Source: Podospora pseudoanserina (taxonomy: Eukaryota > Ascomycota > Sordariomycetes > Sordariales > Podosporaceae). Taken from it: a stretch of DNA of 64,000 nt. The stretch lies in contig NC_085921.1 in assembly GCF_035222485.1 (NCBI RefSeq), forward strand, positions 3,844,001-3,908,000, given 5' to 3'. A program made the position numbers and the translations under genes. Positions 20,553 to 33,817 of this stretch are shown here, piece by piece; position 1 is the stretch's first letter; every line of letters begins with the position of its first letter. Under the pieces are notes generated by a model. It worked only from the letters and a program-made list of their open reading frames with translations. It ran no database searches and was not told the origin of the DNA.

Positions 20553-23500
20553 TCTCCACGCAAATGGTTTGATCTCACCAGATGAGGTAGTGTTTAGCTG
20601 TGTCTCGACGTGTAAGCTCACAGCCAATGCCACGACAAGGGAGGGAAGTATGTTTGGGGGTTAAAGTGGCTGCATACCGAATCATTGGAAGCTTGCGGGG
20701 TGACTGCTTTTGATATAGTGTTGAGGCTAAGTGAAAGGTCGTCCGAGTCGGAACCAGAACCGCCCAAGCAGTTGGCAATGTGAGCCATTGGTGTGGTGTG
20801 AACGCAAAGCCGAATCTGTGTAAGAGGTATATAGTCGCACTGGCCCGGAGGATGTGGTGCAGTTAAGGGCCAGGAAATGTTCTAAGCTTCCCGTGTCTGT
20901 CGACCGGTTGATAGGCTGGAGGAGTTGACGGTATGTATGCACTTGTTTTCTCCAACCAGGACGCCCACGAGTTCTTAAGAGTCTGATAGAGATTCGAGAC
21001 CGGACAGGCCCCAAAGTGGATAATAAGCCCCAGGCCCTGCTCACCAGGGGCAAAGAGTTGAATCGTGTGTGACAGGGAAAGACAGGCAGAGCGCAGTGCA
21101 CGGAGATGAGGGTTGGCACATGGCAACCCCATATCTTTGCGGTGGGGGTGCACAGTACGGAAAGCTGCCAGGACAAGACCTGCCATTGAGGACCCCTTGC
21201 CTCGACATCTTTGGTGATTTCTCCCAGAGGTACCTCTGCGGCCTGGACACGAGAGAGGCACCGGGGGAAAGGGGCCTGAGACAAGCCATCGTTGTTGTCG
21301 CGCCCCGGTAGCTATCCGAGCTGTTGAGAATTGGGGGGTACACAACGCACAACGGCGTCCGAGGCGAGCAGTCGGGTACCCAGGACCCTGGCTTGACAGC
21401 TCAAAGCGGAAAAGCCGCCGTCGAGATACATGATGAGACATGCCCAGAAGAAGAGAAAAAGCTGCTGCAAGAGGCACAGAGTGATGAAACCGCTTAGACC
21501 AGTTCAGGGCCGACCGAGCATCCCTGCTAGGAAGACAGGGGGCTTCCACCGCAGCCCCACCACCCAGGCATCTCGCCGCAACCCAAGACTGGACGTGCCT
21601 GTCCATATCTGGCCGCCGCTATGAACTACTCCTCCACAGATATCTTCCAGCAGACCAATGGGTGACCCATGGCTAAATGAAGGGACGTTGGTAGAGCTGG
21701 GGTGCAGCATCTGAGAGTGCAGCATGTGCGGAATAGCCAGCACGGCATCAGTGTCGACGCAAACCTTCCGTGCTCTGAAGAGACGGAATAAAATAAAGAA
21801 AGAGAGGGCAGAGCCAGAAGAAAGCAGTGGCCGGAAAATGTCCTGAAAGTTTCATGGATATCTGAGCTTTGCAGTTGACGTTCATGCCGATTACCTGCTG
21901 GTTTCAGAAGAGGAGCTCCCGTCTTCGGTGTCCGGCTGTTGCGGATCGATACCGAAGAGGTTGAATCGGCAGTCTTGTTGAAGATGGATGCAGAACCTGG
22001 TGTCATCCCTTCTCCTCAACGACCCCGCAATCAGAGGCTTGGGAGCTCATCCGGGACGGGAACGCGATAGAACCCCTCTTCATAACCCAGTGCCTACCCA
22101 GTAGTTGGTCCAGCTTGAGAGCGGGAGGCAACATGACATCCAGCCCGTGGATATGTCGGTTCTGAGGGTCCTTGCAACGACGCCGGGTCAGTGGTTGCTC
22201 AGGACGATATCCCGATACCGCTCCTACTTCTGCTCGACACGATTCTTCAGGGCCTCTCTATGAGTGGGCATACACGGTGAGACTGTGAAGATTGTAACAT
22301 CGCGCTGGTCAGGGTGATGGGCTAGGCCGATGCTTGATGGCTCGCACGGACCTCTCGACTTTGCAATGCTGTAACTAAACAGCTGATTGGTGGGCTGGTG
22401 CATGAAGGAGTCGTAGGGACTGGAAAGGCGAATGAAGAAGCCTGCTTGAGGCGTCTGAGAGCGGCTGTATCCTGTGATCGGTTGCGTAAGAAGAGGAACA
22501 AGCGCGAGATTCGCAATCGCTTCGCGGCAACCCCACGTTAACGGTTGTTGCGCCTCAGATCGACGTCCAGCTCACCAGTGTCATCTGAACTGGCACCTTC
22601 CCGGCAGGGCAGGGCAACGGTAGTTGACGGCGCCGGCGATATGGGGACAGAGCCATCCGCGTGAGCTCAGGCATTCTCTTGGTGCGACGGAGTCGAGGAT
22701 GGACGTTGGCAGTGGGGTCCTGTTCGAACCATGATCCATCTCGAGGACAAACAACTGCCCCACTATGCGGTCCGATAGTTGCTTCACGTTGGGTGGGAGG
22801 GCATGAAGCCGGTGGCAAGATCGAAGACATCACTGAATGAATCACTGTAGTGTATCATGGAACTTGTTTCTGCTCGAACCTGGCAGAAATTGGCCACTGT
22901 CATGCGGCCAAAAATGGAAGTTCTTGAAGTTGAATGACACTCCATGGCAGGCAGCATGGAAGTGAGGGGTAAGGTGAATTGCGGGACGTTACTAGCGGCG
23001 TTTGTAAAAGGATCTCAACTCAACACCACCACCAGCAAAATAACCTACTTCTTGAGCTCTGGCCGCCGCCGCTAATCATGAGAAATCAGTTCTCTTGCTC
23101 GTTATTTCCACGTGGCGGGTTCGATCTTCGTTTGCGGCATGTTCTAGTCATGATCCAGGCCTTCTTCCTGCTTGGCTTTCAACGGCCGTCAGAGAAGCAA
23201 AGAACCTCATCTTCAAATCCGCCCTGCCCAGAAACGCCGCCTTTGCAACAGCAGGACAAGCCGCTAACTTGTCAATGCGCTTCATGACTCCAGTCTAATT
23301 CAGGATGGTCGAGAACAGACCCTGGAAGGCCATGTGCCTCAAGACAGACACAGCTAAACCTTGTGGACCACACATTCTTGACCATATTGACAAAGGGGAC
23401 TGACACATGTGCGTTGCATGCAGATACCTATCTACATACACGTCAACAACCGGTCTCTTCCCTCGTTGGCAACGTGTAGACATCACGAGTACTCATCTTC

Positions 23501-26500
23501 GACATACAAGCGAGCTGTCCACACAACACTTTCAGTAGGATATATTCTCTCGACACTTTCTCTAGCTTAATGATCAATTCCTCTTCTCAGCCTCGACATC
23601 ACGCAGCATGTAGCTGGGCTTGGCGGTTCGTCTGATCTTTAGAGTCGCAATACTCCGACTGCAATGCGAGATGTCTGTACAGACTGGTTTCTCGCATCAC
23701 GCAAGACGATCACAGCGCTAATGGATACATCTACCAGATTTTTGATGAAGCTGGATCTCTTGGTAGTGGTTCTGCAGAGTGATGGTATTTCCAACTTTGC
23801 TGGGCATCGCAGCGTGGGGGACGGCACTGTTAGTCAGAGGCAGATGAAGAAAGTGAGCGTTCCCCCAGTCATTTCATTTGGATGTTGCAATGCTGCAGGT
23901 TGATCGACGTTGGTCACCCGGTTTCTGCTATCACTTTTTTGGGTCTCAAGTCTTTTTCTTGCATGCTTATGTTGCATTCACCACCACCACCCTGCATTAA
24001 ATGTTGCTTTCGAGCTCTCTTTACTACAGTGACAACCCTGACAGTTCTGGCGGTGAGCATTTGAAGTCACAATCACTCAAATTACCCTGCGGGTTGCAGA
24101 GCCACGAGAGAGCACCAAGAGCTTGCAAAAGCGCTGTTTCTTGCCATATTCACGACTTTACACAGCTTATATGAGCCATGTAGCGTTGACAAACGGACGG
24201 TACTCGGAATCAAACAAATCAACATCATTCAGTTTCCACCAGTACCTACTGGCAAGGGCAAAGGGTATAAGTGGAGCGTTCAGGTATGGCCCATGGCGCA
24301 CTGGAACCCATCAGCATCTAATATTTGAACTGGCAAGGTGCTGTCCAATCCTTTGTATTAGCATGCTACACTTACCTTACTCACCGGCCACACCTTAGAC
24401 CTTTTCTACAGACAATTGTGGAATACATGAGAGCTATCGACAGGGCATTATTTTGCTGTGGTGTTTTCGTACATTGATACCTACCTACACAAGTGAGTAC
24501 ATCTAACGGTCAGCAAATCCTTTCCTCATCGGGACAGCTGGGCTAACCGACCGCGACAAAGTCTTGCCTAACTCGGGGGTTACTCGACCCCTGAAAAGAT
24601 TTTGGCTGTGGATCTTCTGAAGCCGCGATCTCTCCGAGATCCTCAGGGATCATGTTCTTATGTCACATACTTAAGGACAGGGGGCCGCGCTCGGTCTCGA
24701 CAATCCACAGAATGTTGCTCCGATGCTCATGGGGCTGGATGCTGTTGCTCCAAAGCAAGCCACCGAGTCTACGCGCGATGAAGCGCACGCCAGACCAACA
24801 GTAAGTAAACACATTCAGAAGCTTGAGCTATCGTATAACAACTCCAAGACGATTGCCCCGAAAAATATCAGAAACAAAGCATGCAGGTCAGACTCGGCAG
24901 AAACGAAACAAGGACCCAAGCTTTTCGGATGCGGGGCAACGAGGTTGAGAAACACTGTTTCATCCAGGATGTGCTAGAGACTGGGGCTATCATTGGTCAA
25001 GTGACCAGAGTAGCTCAACTACCACCCACCTTCTCTCGTCCTGATATCCTATTCATGAATAGCCTCATAGGCTTGAACGGCGCCATTGACGAGGCAAAGC
25101 AAAATCCAGGTAGCTTTTCACGGGATCAACGCGGTTTGATATCATCCCCTTGGTCTAGTCCGAGCCTTCGTCTCAATCAAGGACGGGAAGGGAGCACTTT
25201 GCGGGAAATGGATGCCCTCTTCAGTCGGTCTTCGGGCTGGGAAAAGAGCAAGAGGTGCAATCTTTGAAGCAACGCACAGGTCAAGCGATGCAAGCACTCA
25301 AAGTCCGCAATTTCTCTGCCGTCCATGGCTATAGAGATCGCAAGGCCGTGCGCACTCGTCGACCTCACAAAGCAGCGCACAATATCAGGGTGAGGGAGCA
25401 AAGTGAGGAGGATGTCTCGGTAGCATTGTGACGCCCATCACTTTCCCACAATGTGTATCTGCTTGATCATGCTGTAGGGCAGGCGTTATCTCCCTTTTCT
25501 GCCCAAACTCCGTGGGCTTTTCGATACCCCTGTTTCCAATCGTACGATTTTGACGAAGCTTGTTGCAGTGACAGTGGACCTTTAGTTTTTCCCCCCCTCA
25601 TTTTGAGATCACAGATTTCCGATTACTGTTACAAAGGAAAGAAAAAAGAAACTGCTATTAATAACAAGCAGCATTATAGCGCACCTCCCATGCAATCGAG
25701 ACCCCATGAGGGGCCTGGTCCATTCTAACGCGAGTCACACACAAGGGCACGATATATCCTGTGATCACCAAGGCATGCGATGGTTGGCATTGGTATCGTT
25801 GTATCGCGGCATCACATTCGAGCATCACCATTTTTGACAGCTTGACACTATCACTATTACACGGATGCAGGCTGATAGCACTGTGTCTGTTATAGCAGTC
25901 TGCTAAATCTTGGGTGAACACATGGACTGGTCGAGAGCAACAATGGATAACAATGATCGAGACTCGATGTGATGATGAACAGCAACCTGCAGAAAGGCCT
26001 TTAATATGATCAGATAAATGGCTCAAGATCGTCTGGATCTGTTGCTGTTCAACACCTTGACCCTCGATGGGATGGCCAAAGGATCCGAGGGAGTCCTGGA
26101 CTGTGTCAGTCTGGCACAGCCATCACGTGCAGACATCACATACCCCAATCACTTGCATCAGCACACAATACATCTATCCATGAGGCCCATGCATCGTTGT
26201 TGGTGCAGGTGAGCAATCACTGTCCGCAGCTTTGCGGTTCAGTGGAAAGCAATGCTCGCTTTCTGTACTGCAAGAAAACCCCAGCCCAAGATAATGTTTC
26301 TTTTGTGGTCAAGTTTGAGGTGATGATCGCTGACAGATACCGGTCACTAGCTTGCTAACGTCATGGATCGTCTCCAACGGGCCGGGAGAGGCGCAGTTTA
26401 CGTTTCACCTGCTGGGCGGGCTTCCAGTTTGTTTCTCGGTTCTTGAAGCTTCGTGGTTGGCGTTCACCTTCTTCACACCACCACCTTTGGCGATCCGGAC

Positions 26501-29500
26501 CGGCCCTTTTCTGTTTGACGTTCGCCGGAGGTTAAGTCTGGGGAATAACGACCAGAACCATACGAGGAGCCCATCCACCCTCTCGGGTCGAGTCTCGCTG
26601 TCCCAGGACGGGGATCGACACGATAAAAGCTCGTCTTAAGACGCCCATCGCGGCACTTTTGGGACCTTTGGCAATCAATTGATGGCCCAGCTGTGCTTTG
26701 TCACGGAATATTCCATACACCACCTTCCCCATGCGTCGCTTGCGATGGTGGTGGTCGTTGCTCTGGTCTTGAATACTTGACAGCCCCCCATTGGTCGCTT
26801 ATCGCCGCGGGGAAAGGGGTGACAGGGACCGGGCCTGCGGCACAACCACGCCTCCCAGAACCCAAAACACTGGCTTGGGAACCCTCACCAAGATCTTATT
26901 CAGCAGATCGTTTGGAATTTGGGGGGAGCGCTGGTGATAGGACAACCGATACGAATAGATTGTTTTCTTTGCAGACGGGGTTGAAGTCCTCGGATCGTAA
27001 GCGATGCTGCTGCTGGTAAGAGGCATCACCGACATGGTTGAAGATGATGGTCCAAACAAACTCAACAGGGGGACCACGTTTCCTCTCCAAACTCCATCTG
27101 ATCTATGTACGAGCAGTGCGACGATGAGGGTGGTCAACGTGCGCGCTTCAAAGGGAAAGGTATGTTACACCTTGAGAAGATGACGAGCGGCTCGTCATTC
27201 CCTTCAAAAGCAGTGAACAGACACATCCCAATCTGCAGAAAAGCAAGACATAAATAGCTTCATCGTCCGAGCGGGCATAGAATTTTCTGCAAGCACTTGA
27301 ACCAGCTTTTTCGCTGTGATGTTGACCTTTCTTCATCAACACACCGGCCGTGCTCTCGGGCGTGCTCCGACTGCATGTTCCTTCGTCTGCGCCGCACAGA
27401 ATATCGCTGCACGAGACCAGCTTCGCTTCGATGCGTGTTGCAAGGTTCCTGAGACAACAGCGGGGGAGAAAGCTGCCTGCCAAGCATAACCTCCAAGGTC
27501 CTTCAAGATCGGACGAAATGCCTCCACCCTCACCACGTTTTTCTTTAGTCTCGAAACAAACGCTAGTGAAAGAGTGAGGAAAAAAGGTTTAAGCGCGAGG
27601 GGGGCCTGATCGGAATGCTCGGGAAAAGAAGAAGAAGAAGCTTAGTTTAAAGCGAGCAGAAACCGGGAAGATGATTCCCGATATTTCGGCTTTCGGCCAA
27701 CAAGCACTCAATCGGCGGGTGTCTCCGTTTGGCAAGACCCGGCTGCCGCGGCGCTGGGACGGTGGGGCACCGGGAGCTGTTCCGCGCTCCATCCAGCAAC
27801 GGCGGGTCAAGCAACTCTGTCTCCAAGGCTTTTCCCCCTGCTTTTTCCTTGCCCAGAACCACCAATGTTCAGCAGGAGGACAACGGCAGCCAAACGCACG
27901 AAATCTTGTTCCCACGTCGCAACGATTCGAAGTGCCCACGAGAACTACTGCCGGCATTCGCTGCTACATACAGCAGGCAGATATGTGAATCCCCAAGGAT
28001 CATGTTGCACCATTTGCTATCCAGACATCTCGATGTACGGTACGGCACCTACTGTCTGCCTGCGATAACAACTCACTCCACACGATCTATCACTGATGTT
28101 TCGAACTGTCAAGTTTCCGGTGTTTCAAAACTCCAAGCTTTTTATCACCTGACCTTGGAAGAAACATTAATGATATTTCTTGATACACAATCTCCCTGCT
28201 CCGAAATTGCCCGTATGCTAGTGTGGGTTTTACTAGGTTGTATCCAAATGTATGTTGGGTGCTTTTGCATTATAGCCCACGAGATGATCATATCATATCA
28301 CCAGGTGGCATATAGCATTGACACAGGGTCTCTGCAAAGAAGATTGAAACATTGAAACCTCACAATTTACTTGCAACATGACGCGGGAATGATACATGGT
28401 TTGAACATACTGCTACGGAACAATTATTAAGAGGCGAGTGCCGTCAGACAACCCCCTATTAGACCCTTATCCAGAACGATGGGAGATGATGTCTTGGTAA
28501 AAAGCTTCTATTTCTTATCAATGGTTGCGATAAGTGTTGATGAGGTTACCACCAAGACTTCTTAGAGTAGGGAGCAGAGGGTATACGGGAGGTGTTATAC
28601 GTATGCAGGAGGGCACCATTGGAATAGCCTCAAATGGGGAAAAATAAGCTCGTTCACGTCGATAGAATATCACCTGCTCAGAACGACATAGGAAAAGCTT
28701 CCAAACATACTCTGTCAAATATTTTGAGTGGTATTTTTGACATAAGAATGAAGAGACACTTACTACCCGTGACAGCCTCGTTTTCCCTCGATGCTCCGAA
28801 AAGCTCGTTGTCATGCAAAGTGGACAGAAAGAAAACATAGAAATGCGTATATTTGAAACAAGCCTGAACCTCTACATCCATGGGTTACCATGGGATATTA
28901 TCTTCAGTTATGAACTATACTCATCAAGGGAGATAGTAAGCATCTGAAGCATCAGCCTTGAGCATATTGCGCATATGTCTCGACCCCGGATTATTTTACA
29001 CTGTGACATCGCCTAACATCTTGAGCGGAATTCCAAGACCATAAGTCAACGTAGACATGCTCGTAAATCTCGCTTCAATCTCAGTACCAGACCAAGACTT
29101 GCATCTTGGTGTCACAGAGCAGTTCCCAGCCAAGCCGAAGAGAGGCCCCCTTTCAACTCCTAAAGTAGCAAGAGTAGCGGACCCAAATATGAGGTATCGT
29201 GACATTGCCCTTTACGAAGTGTGGTCTCTATCCCCCGTCTTGCATATTGTGGAAGGTGTTTGAGGTCTTCAAACGCTGGTTGCATACTTGTACATGTTGC
29301 TACGCTCTTTTGAACATCATCAGATTGGATTTCCTGTTGTTACACGGTGAATCAAAAGCATGAAGCTTCAGACACTGTTGAATGACGAGCATGTGAAGGG
29401 CATGGTAGCTCTACAATCCAGCAGACATCACCACATGTGCCTGGCCATACCAACACAGGTAGGTACGTGACTCTTGAGCTTAGTCCCTATTACCCATATC

Positions 29501-30574
29501 ACCATACACTTCACCAATCCCATCCAGGTAGGGTATATATGCCCACGGGTAAAGCAATTCCAAGGAATGGAATCATGTCATGAACAGGCTGTTACTCTAC
29601 CACAATACAGAGCAACATGAGCACATGGCTCTCCGCATTCTACAACTTGTCAGTGCCGCATATCTTCGACTTACGAGGTAAGCCGTCTTGTTGCGGTCGC
29701 CACACGCTGTGTCGGCACTTGGGGTCGTAACCTCGGAGCTCAGTTGGGCAGTGGAGAGAAGATAGCAGTGATGTCCAAGGCAGGAGGTTGTACAGTCATG
29801 AAGTTGGGGCACAATTAAGACACGGAAGCTGATACTTGTCTTACACACAGATTATAACTCGTTTATTGGGTATGAACTAGGATGAGAACTTCTGCTCGGG
29901 TGGTGAATACCATACACTATCCTTCTCGAACCTTTGAACAGGAGGGTAACCACCCGCCTGTGCCTTGTTTCAGCTTTTCAGGTTAAAACTTAGGGACTGA
30001 GGGTCAAAGTTCAGATGGTTTAGAAGTCTGGGTTGAGATCTTTGCTAGCCGAATGGTGCTCAGTGTTTAAGTTGAGGATTGTAAGAATGGGCGAATCAGA
30101 TAGCTCTCCTGACCCAAGAAGCGGGAGAGATAATGGGTGCTTGGGACTGAAACATGTTTCGTGTGGAAGTTCGGATGAGTGAGTGCGGCTCGGAGGTAAG
30201 CTTCCAGAGCCTCGAAGCTCTCATCTGGTCTCTGTGGAGGTAAGTGCATAGTTATCATTCCGAAGGAACTTATTAACTCAAGAAGGTGTTGGAGATAAAA
30301 CATGTCTCTTGGCGGTTAAGTGATCTTCTTTAGAGAATTCGTGTAAGATCTTGACTTTGAATTGAGGTTAATAACTGAGGATGATAAGTGAGGTGATGGT
30401 GGTCCAGTGACAAATCACGTGCTCCACTTTTCGACGTCACAACGGTTGTAGCCTATCAGCTTGTCGCAATTGTGCCCCTCTATTCCTCAAGGTGACGAAC
30501 TAGGAAGGCGTGAGGTAAAAGGGTAGCTCAGGTCAGGCATCAAATCAGCCATTGACTTTGGACGGAAGCTACTC
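20553..30574. other. Ten-kilobase gene-poor interval
   Basis: Frames up to 247 codons occur (for example 20863-21606 minus and 27729-28355 plus), but none has a recognisable domain or splice-supported extension, and most overlap equally open frames on the other strand. Base composition is ordinary and RIP-like AT bias is absent, so this is not a repeat graveyard. A basic stretch, LRRLRAAVSCDRLRKKRNKR (plus, about 22446-22505), is the only suggestive scrap. Regulatory DNA, long untranslated leaders or noncoding RNAs are likelier contents. Confidence 0.5.
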
Positions 30575-32768
30575 ATGTGGAGTTCGCTCTTCCGACGACA
30601 GGCGGGGAAAACAGCCACCACCACCACCACCACCACCACCATCACCAGAATCACAGCTCACCGACAACAGCGATTCGTAAGCCGCCTCACCTACACAAAC
30701 GGCACCATGAGAGATCCGAACACCCTCTCTAATTATGATGCCTGGCGCACCCGGCACACCACTACCAACCTCAAGGTGGATTTCACTTCCAAATCCCTTC
30801 GCGGCAAGGTCATACTCGAGCTTGAGTCTCAGACGGACGAGAGCAGCAAGGAGATCATCCTTGACTCTAGCTACCTAGATGTTTCAGCCATTAAGCTGTC
30901 TGGGGAGTCCACCAAATGGGAGATCAAAGACCGCCAAGGAGCCAACGGATCCCCGGTTCACATTGCCGTCCCTAACGGTGCCCCCAAAGGAGATGTCGTC
31001 AAGGTCGAAATCGATGTTGCTACCACGGACAAGTGCACAGCTCTGCAGTGGTTGACTCCCGCCCAGACGAGCAATAAGAAAGCTCCGTTCATGTTCAGTC
31101 AATGCCAGGCCATTCATGCCAGGAGTTTGTTCCCTTGCCAGGATACTCCTGACGTAAAGAGCACCTATACCTTCAGCATCACCAGCCCACATGTCGTTGT
31201 TGCGAGCGGTGTCCCGGTGAAGGGTGGTGAGACTGAGGGAGAGGGCGACGAGAAGGTTTACAAGTTTGAGCAAAAGGTTCCTATTCCATCCTATCTCTAT
31301 GCGTTGGCCTCGGGAGATATCGAGAGCGCGCCGATTGGAAGGATATCCTCTGTTGCTACCGGGCCTAATGAGCTGAAGGCTTCGCAGTGGGAGTTGGAGG
31401 GTGATATGGACAAGTTCCTGGATGCTGCAGAGAAGATTGTCTTCCCGTATAAGTGGGGAGAGTATAATGTGTTGGTGTTGCCGCCAAGCTTCCCTTACGG
31501 AGGTGAGTGATGGTTGAACTGTTGGTAGCGTGACATGCAAGTACTGACTTATGGTAGGCATGGAGAACCCTATCTTTACTTTTGCTACACCGACGATTAT
31601 CAGCGGCGACAAGCAGAATATCGATGTCATTGCTCATGAGCTGGCTCACTCATGGAGCGGAAATCTCGTGACGAGCTGCAGTTGGGAGCACTTGTAAGTC
31701 ACTGCGAGCACATTGGGAACTATTCTAGGCCTGCTTCTAACTCTAGCGTTTTAGCTGGCTGAACGAGGGCTGGACCATGTATCTTGAGCGTCGTATTCAG
31801 GCTTCGATTCACGGTAGTGAGGCTCACATCGATTTCTCCGCCATTCGCGGATGGAAAGCCCTTGGTAAGTCTCCAGGCCATATACTGCCCGGTACCTTGC
31901 TAATATCGTCTAGAGGAGTCCATTGAAGAGTTTGGCAAGGAACACGAGTTCACCAAGCTCTGCATCAGCCATAAGGGTATTGATCCAGATGATGCTTTCA
32001 GCACGGTGCCTTATGAGAAGGGCTTCCACTTCATCTACTACCTCGACAAACTTGTCGGGCGTGAGAACTTTGACAAGTTCATCCCTTATTACTTTAGCAA
32101 GTGGGCGAACAAGTCTCTTGACTCGTTCGAGTTCAAGGATACCTTCCTCGGGTTCTTCAGCGCCCCGGAATACGCCAGGCTGAATGACAAGATCGCGGAG
32201 ATTGACTGGGAGGGCCGCTTTTACAACACTGGCCTTCCACCAAAGCCCGAGTTTGACACATCGCTTGTTGATGAGTGCTACAAGCTGGCAGAAAAGTGGA
32301 AGCAGAAGGATTTCCAGCCTAGCCCGTCGGACATCGAGGGATGGACTGGTAACCAAATTCTCGTTCTGTTGAACGAGGTTCAAGACTTTGAAGAGCCTTT
32401 GTCTGTCGAGCAGTCGGTATGTTCTGAACAGAGTACTCTCATTTCCTGGTCCCTATTTTCGCAAGCTGACACAGGAATAGCAATCCCTCGGCGAGACTTA
32501 TGGCCTGACAGACTCCAAGAATGCTGAGCTGAAGTCGGCCTACTACCACATCGCCATGAAGGCCCAGGATACCAGCTCTTATCAGGGTGTGGCTGACCTT
32601 CTTGGGGAGGTAGGGCGCATGAAGTTTGTCCGCCCTCTGTACCGGAGCTTGAACAAGGTGGCTCGCGACCTTGCGCTGGAGACGTTTGAGAAGTACAAGG
32701 ACTTTTATCATCCCATTTGCCGGCAGCTGGTTGAGAAGGACCTTGGAGTGGCTAGTAACAGTGCTTAA
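30575..32768 (+). CDS. Leukotriene A4 hydrolase-type aminopeptidase (M1 family)
   Basis: Five exons, 30575-31502, 31558-31693, 31755-31864, 31914-32416 and 32481-32768, give 654 residues. It is a zinc aminopeptidase with epoxide hydrolase ability in this branch of M1. Visible: the GMENP substrate motif at 310-314, HELAH zinc motif at 336-340, third ligand Glu359 in [11 protein letters not shown] (19 residues after the second His, as in human LTA4H), and a C-terminal helical domain. The protein starts with a basic stretch and eight threonines, then a second ATG (30707) opens the conserved cytosolic start [13 protein letters not shown]. The longer form looks like a mitochondrial presequence, similar to the extended N-terminus of the yeast homologue. 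Located in cytosol and perhaps mitochondria. The gene is intact. Confidence 0.93.
30617..30640 (+). repeat. (ACC)8 microsatellite coding for polythreonine
   Basis: Eight ACC codons stand in the optional N-terminal extension of the aminopeptidase. Length variation here would stay in frame. Confidence 0.9.
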
Positions 32769-33817
32769 GCCATTCTATATCAGGCTCGAATTACCAATCA
32801 ATGAACCCAACTTCACGGCGTAGCCAACGAAACAGACATTTTTGCCCGAAAGGCCAAAAACACTCCAACATTTTGTTTGTAGCACAATATTATGTTTTGG
32901 GTGTGGTATTCCCCGAAAAAATATCAGCCGCTACCTAAAAGCCCGTGGATCCTTGTAAGAGACAGGGAAGAGGGTGCTAAATGAAAGACATGCAGGTACA
33001 CAGAAGCTATGATGGTATGTTTTGAGATGAATAACCAAAGATCTCGTACACATGAACTGCTCATTTGATGTACAAAACATGATCACCGGTTACTTACATG
33101 TGAAGAAAACTTAATTTCCAGCCATGACGAAGCTTTCTGCTGTCCAATAAGCTTCGGCCCCACCCTCCAGACCAGTTTGTCAACCCTGGTTCAGCGTCGA
33201 GTTCCAGCGAGCGCATGCCGCTGGCAGCGTTCGCGCTGTCGCGTTCTGTCCCCGAGTTTTGTTGACACGGAACAGCACTTCTAGAAATCCCAGATCCTCC
33301 AGAGATCGCCAACCACCCCGACAGACATAGACGAGGCGCACAGTTCCCAACAGCCATCTCCTCAGTAGCTTCTGACCTGTCGCGCGCACAACACAGGCGA
33401 AGCTTCCAAACATCCCTTCGCGCACCGCTTTGACTCTTAACCACGATACCTAGCCCAATAACTTTGACGACTCCATTTTCCTCTAGGCCCCCGCGCACCT
33501 CCCCCGCAGACACGATCTCGATAAAGACGTCCACCGTCCAGCCATTCCGCCCAGCATTCCCACCACCATACCCGCACCGCAGTAGGAAACACGACGATAA
33601 ACCCCTTCTTGTTTTTGGCGTGGTGGAGGATGCGCGCGAATGTTGTTTTACAGACTGGGAACTACATGCTGGGAAATACCACGAGGGACTAGATTGCTCG
33701 ATTAGCGAAACCCATCCGACAGCTGTTTGTCCCTCCACCTCAGGGCCACAAAACAAACACGCACGAAGAAATTGGAGGTCTACTTTGTAAAGAGGAGATA
33801 CACCACAAGTTCTAACC
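32769..33817. other. Intergenic between aminopeptidase and kinesin-3
   Basis: A 279-codon minus-strand frame covers much of it but runs into the kinesin start and has no family signature. It serves as 3' flank and kinesin promoter. Confidence 0.5.

Noticed and set aside
20863-21606. 247-codon minus-strand frame, possible upstream exon of UDS1
   Set aside because: Low-complexity composition, strongly overlapping other open frames, and no join to the UDS1 start that I could support.
27729-28355. 208-codon plus-strand frame
   Set aside because: No domain, irregular composition, and an equally open minus-strand frame beneath part of it.
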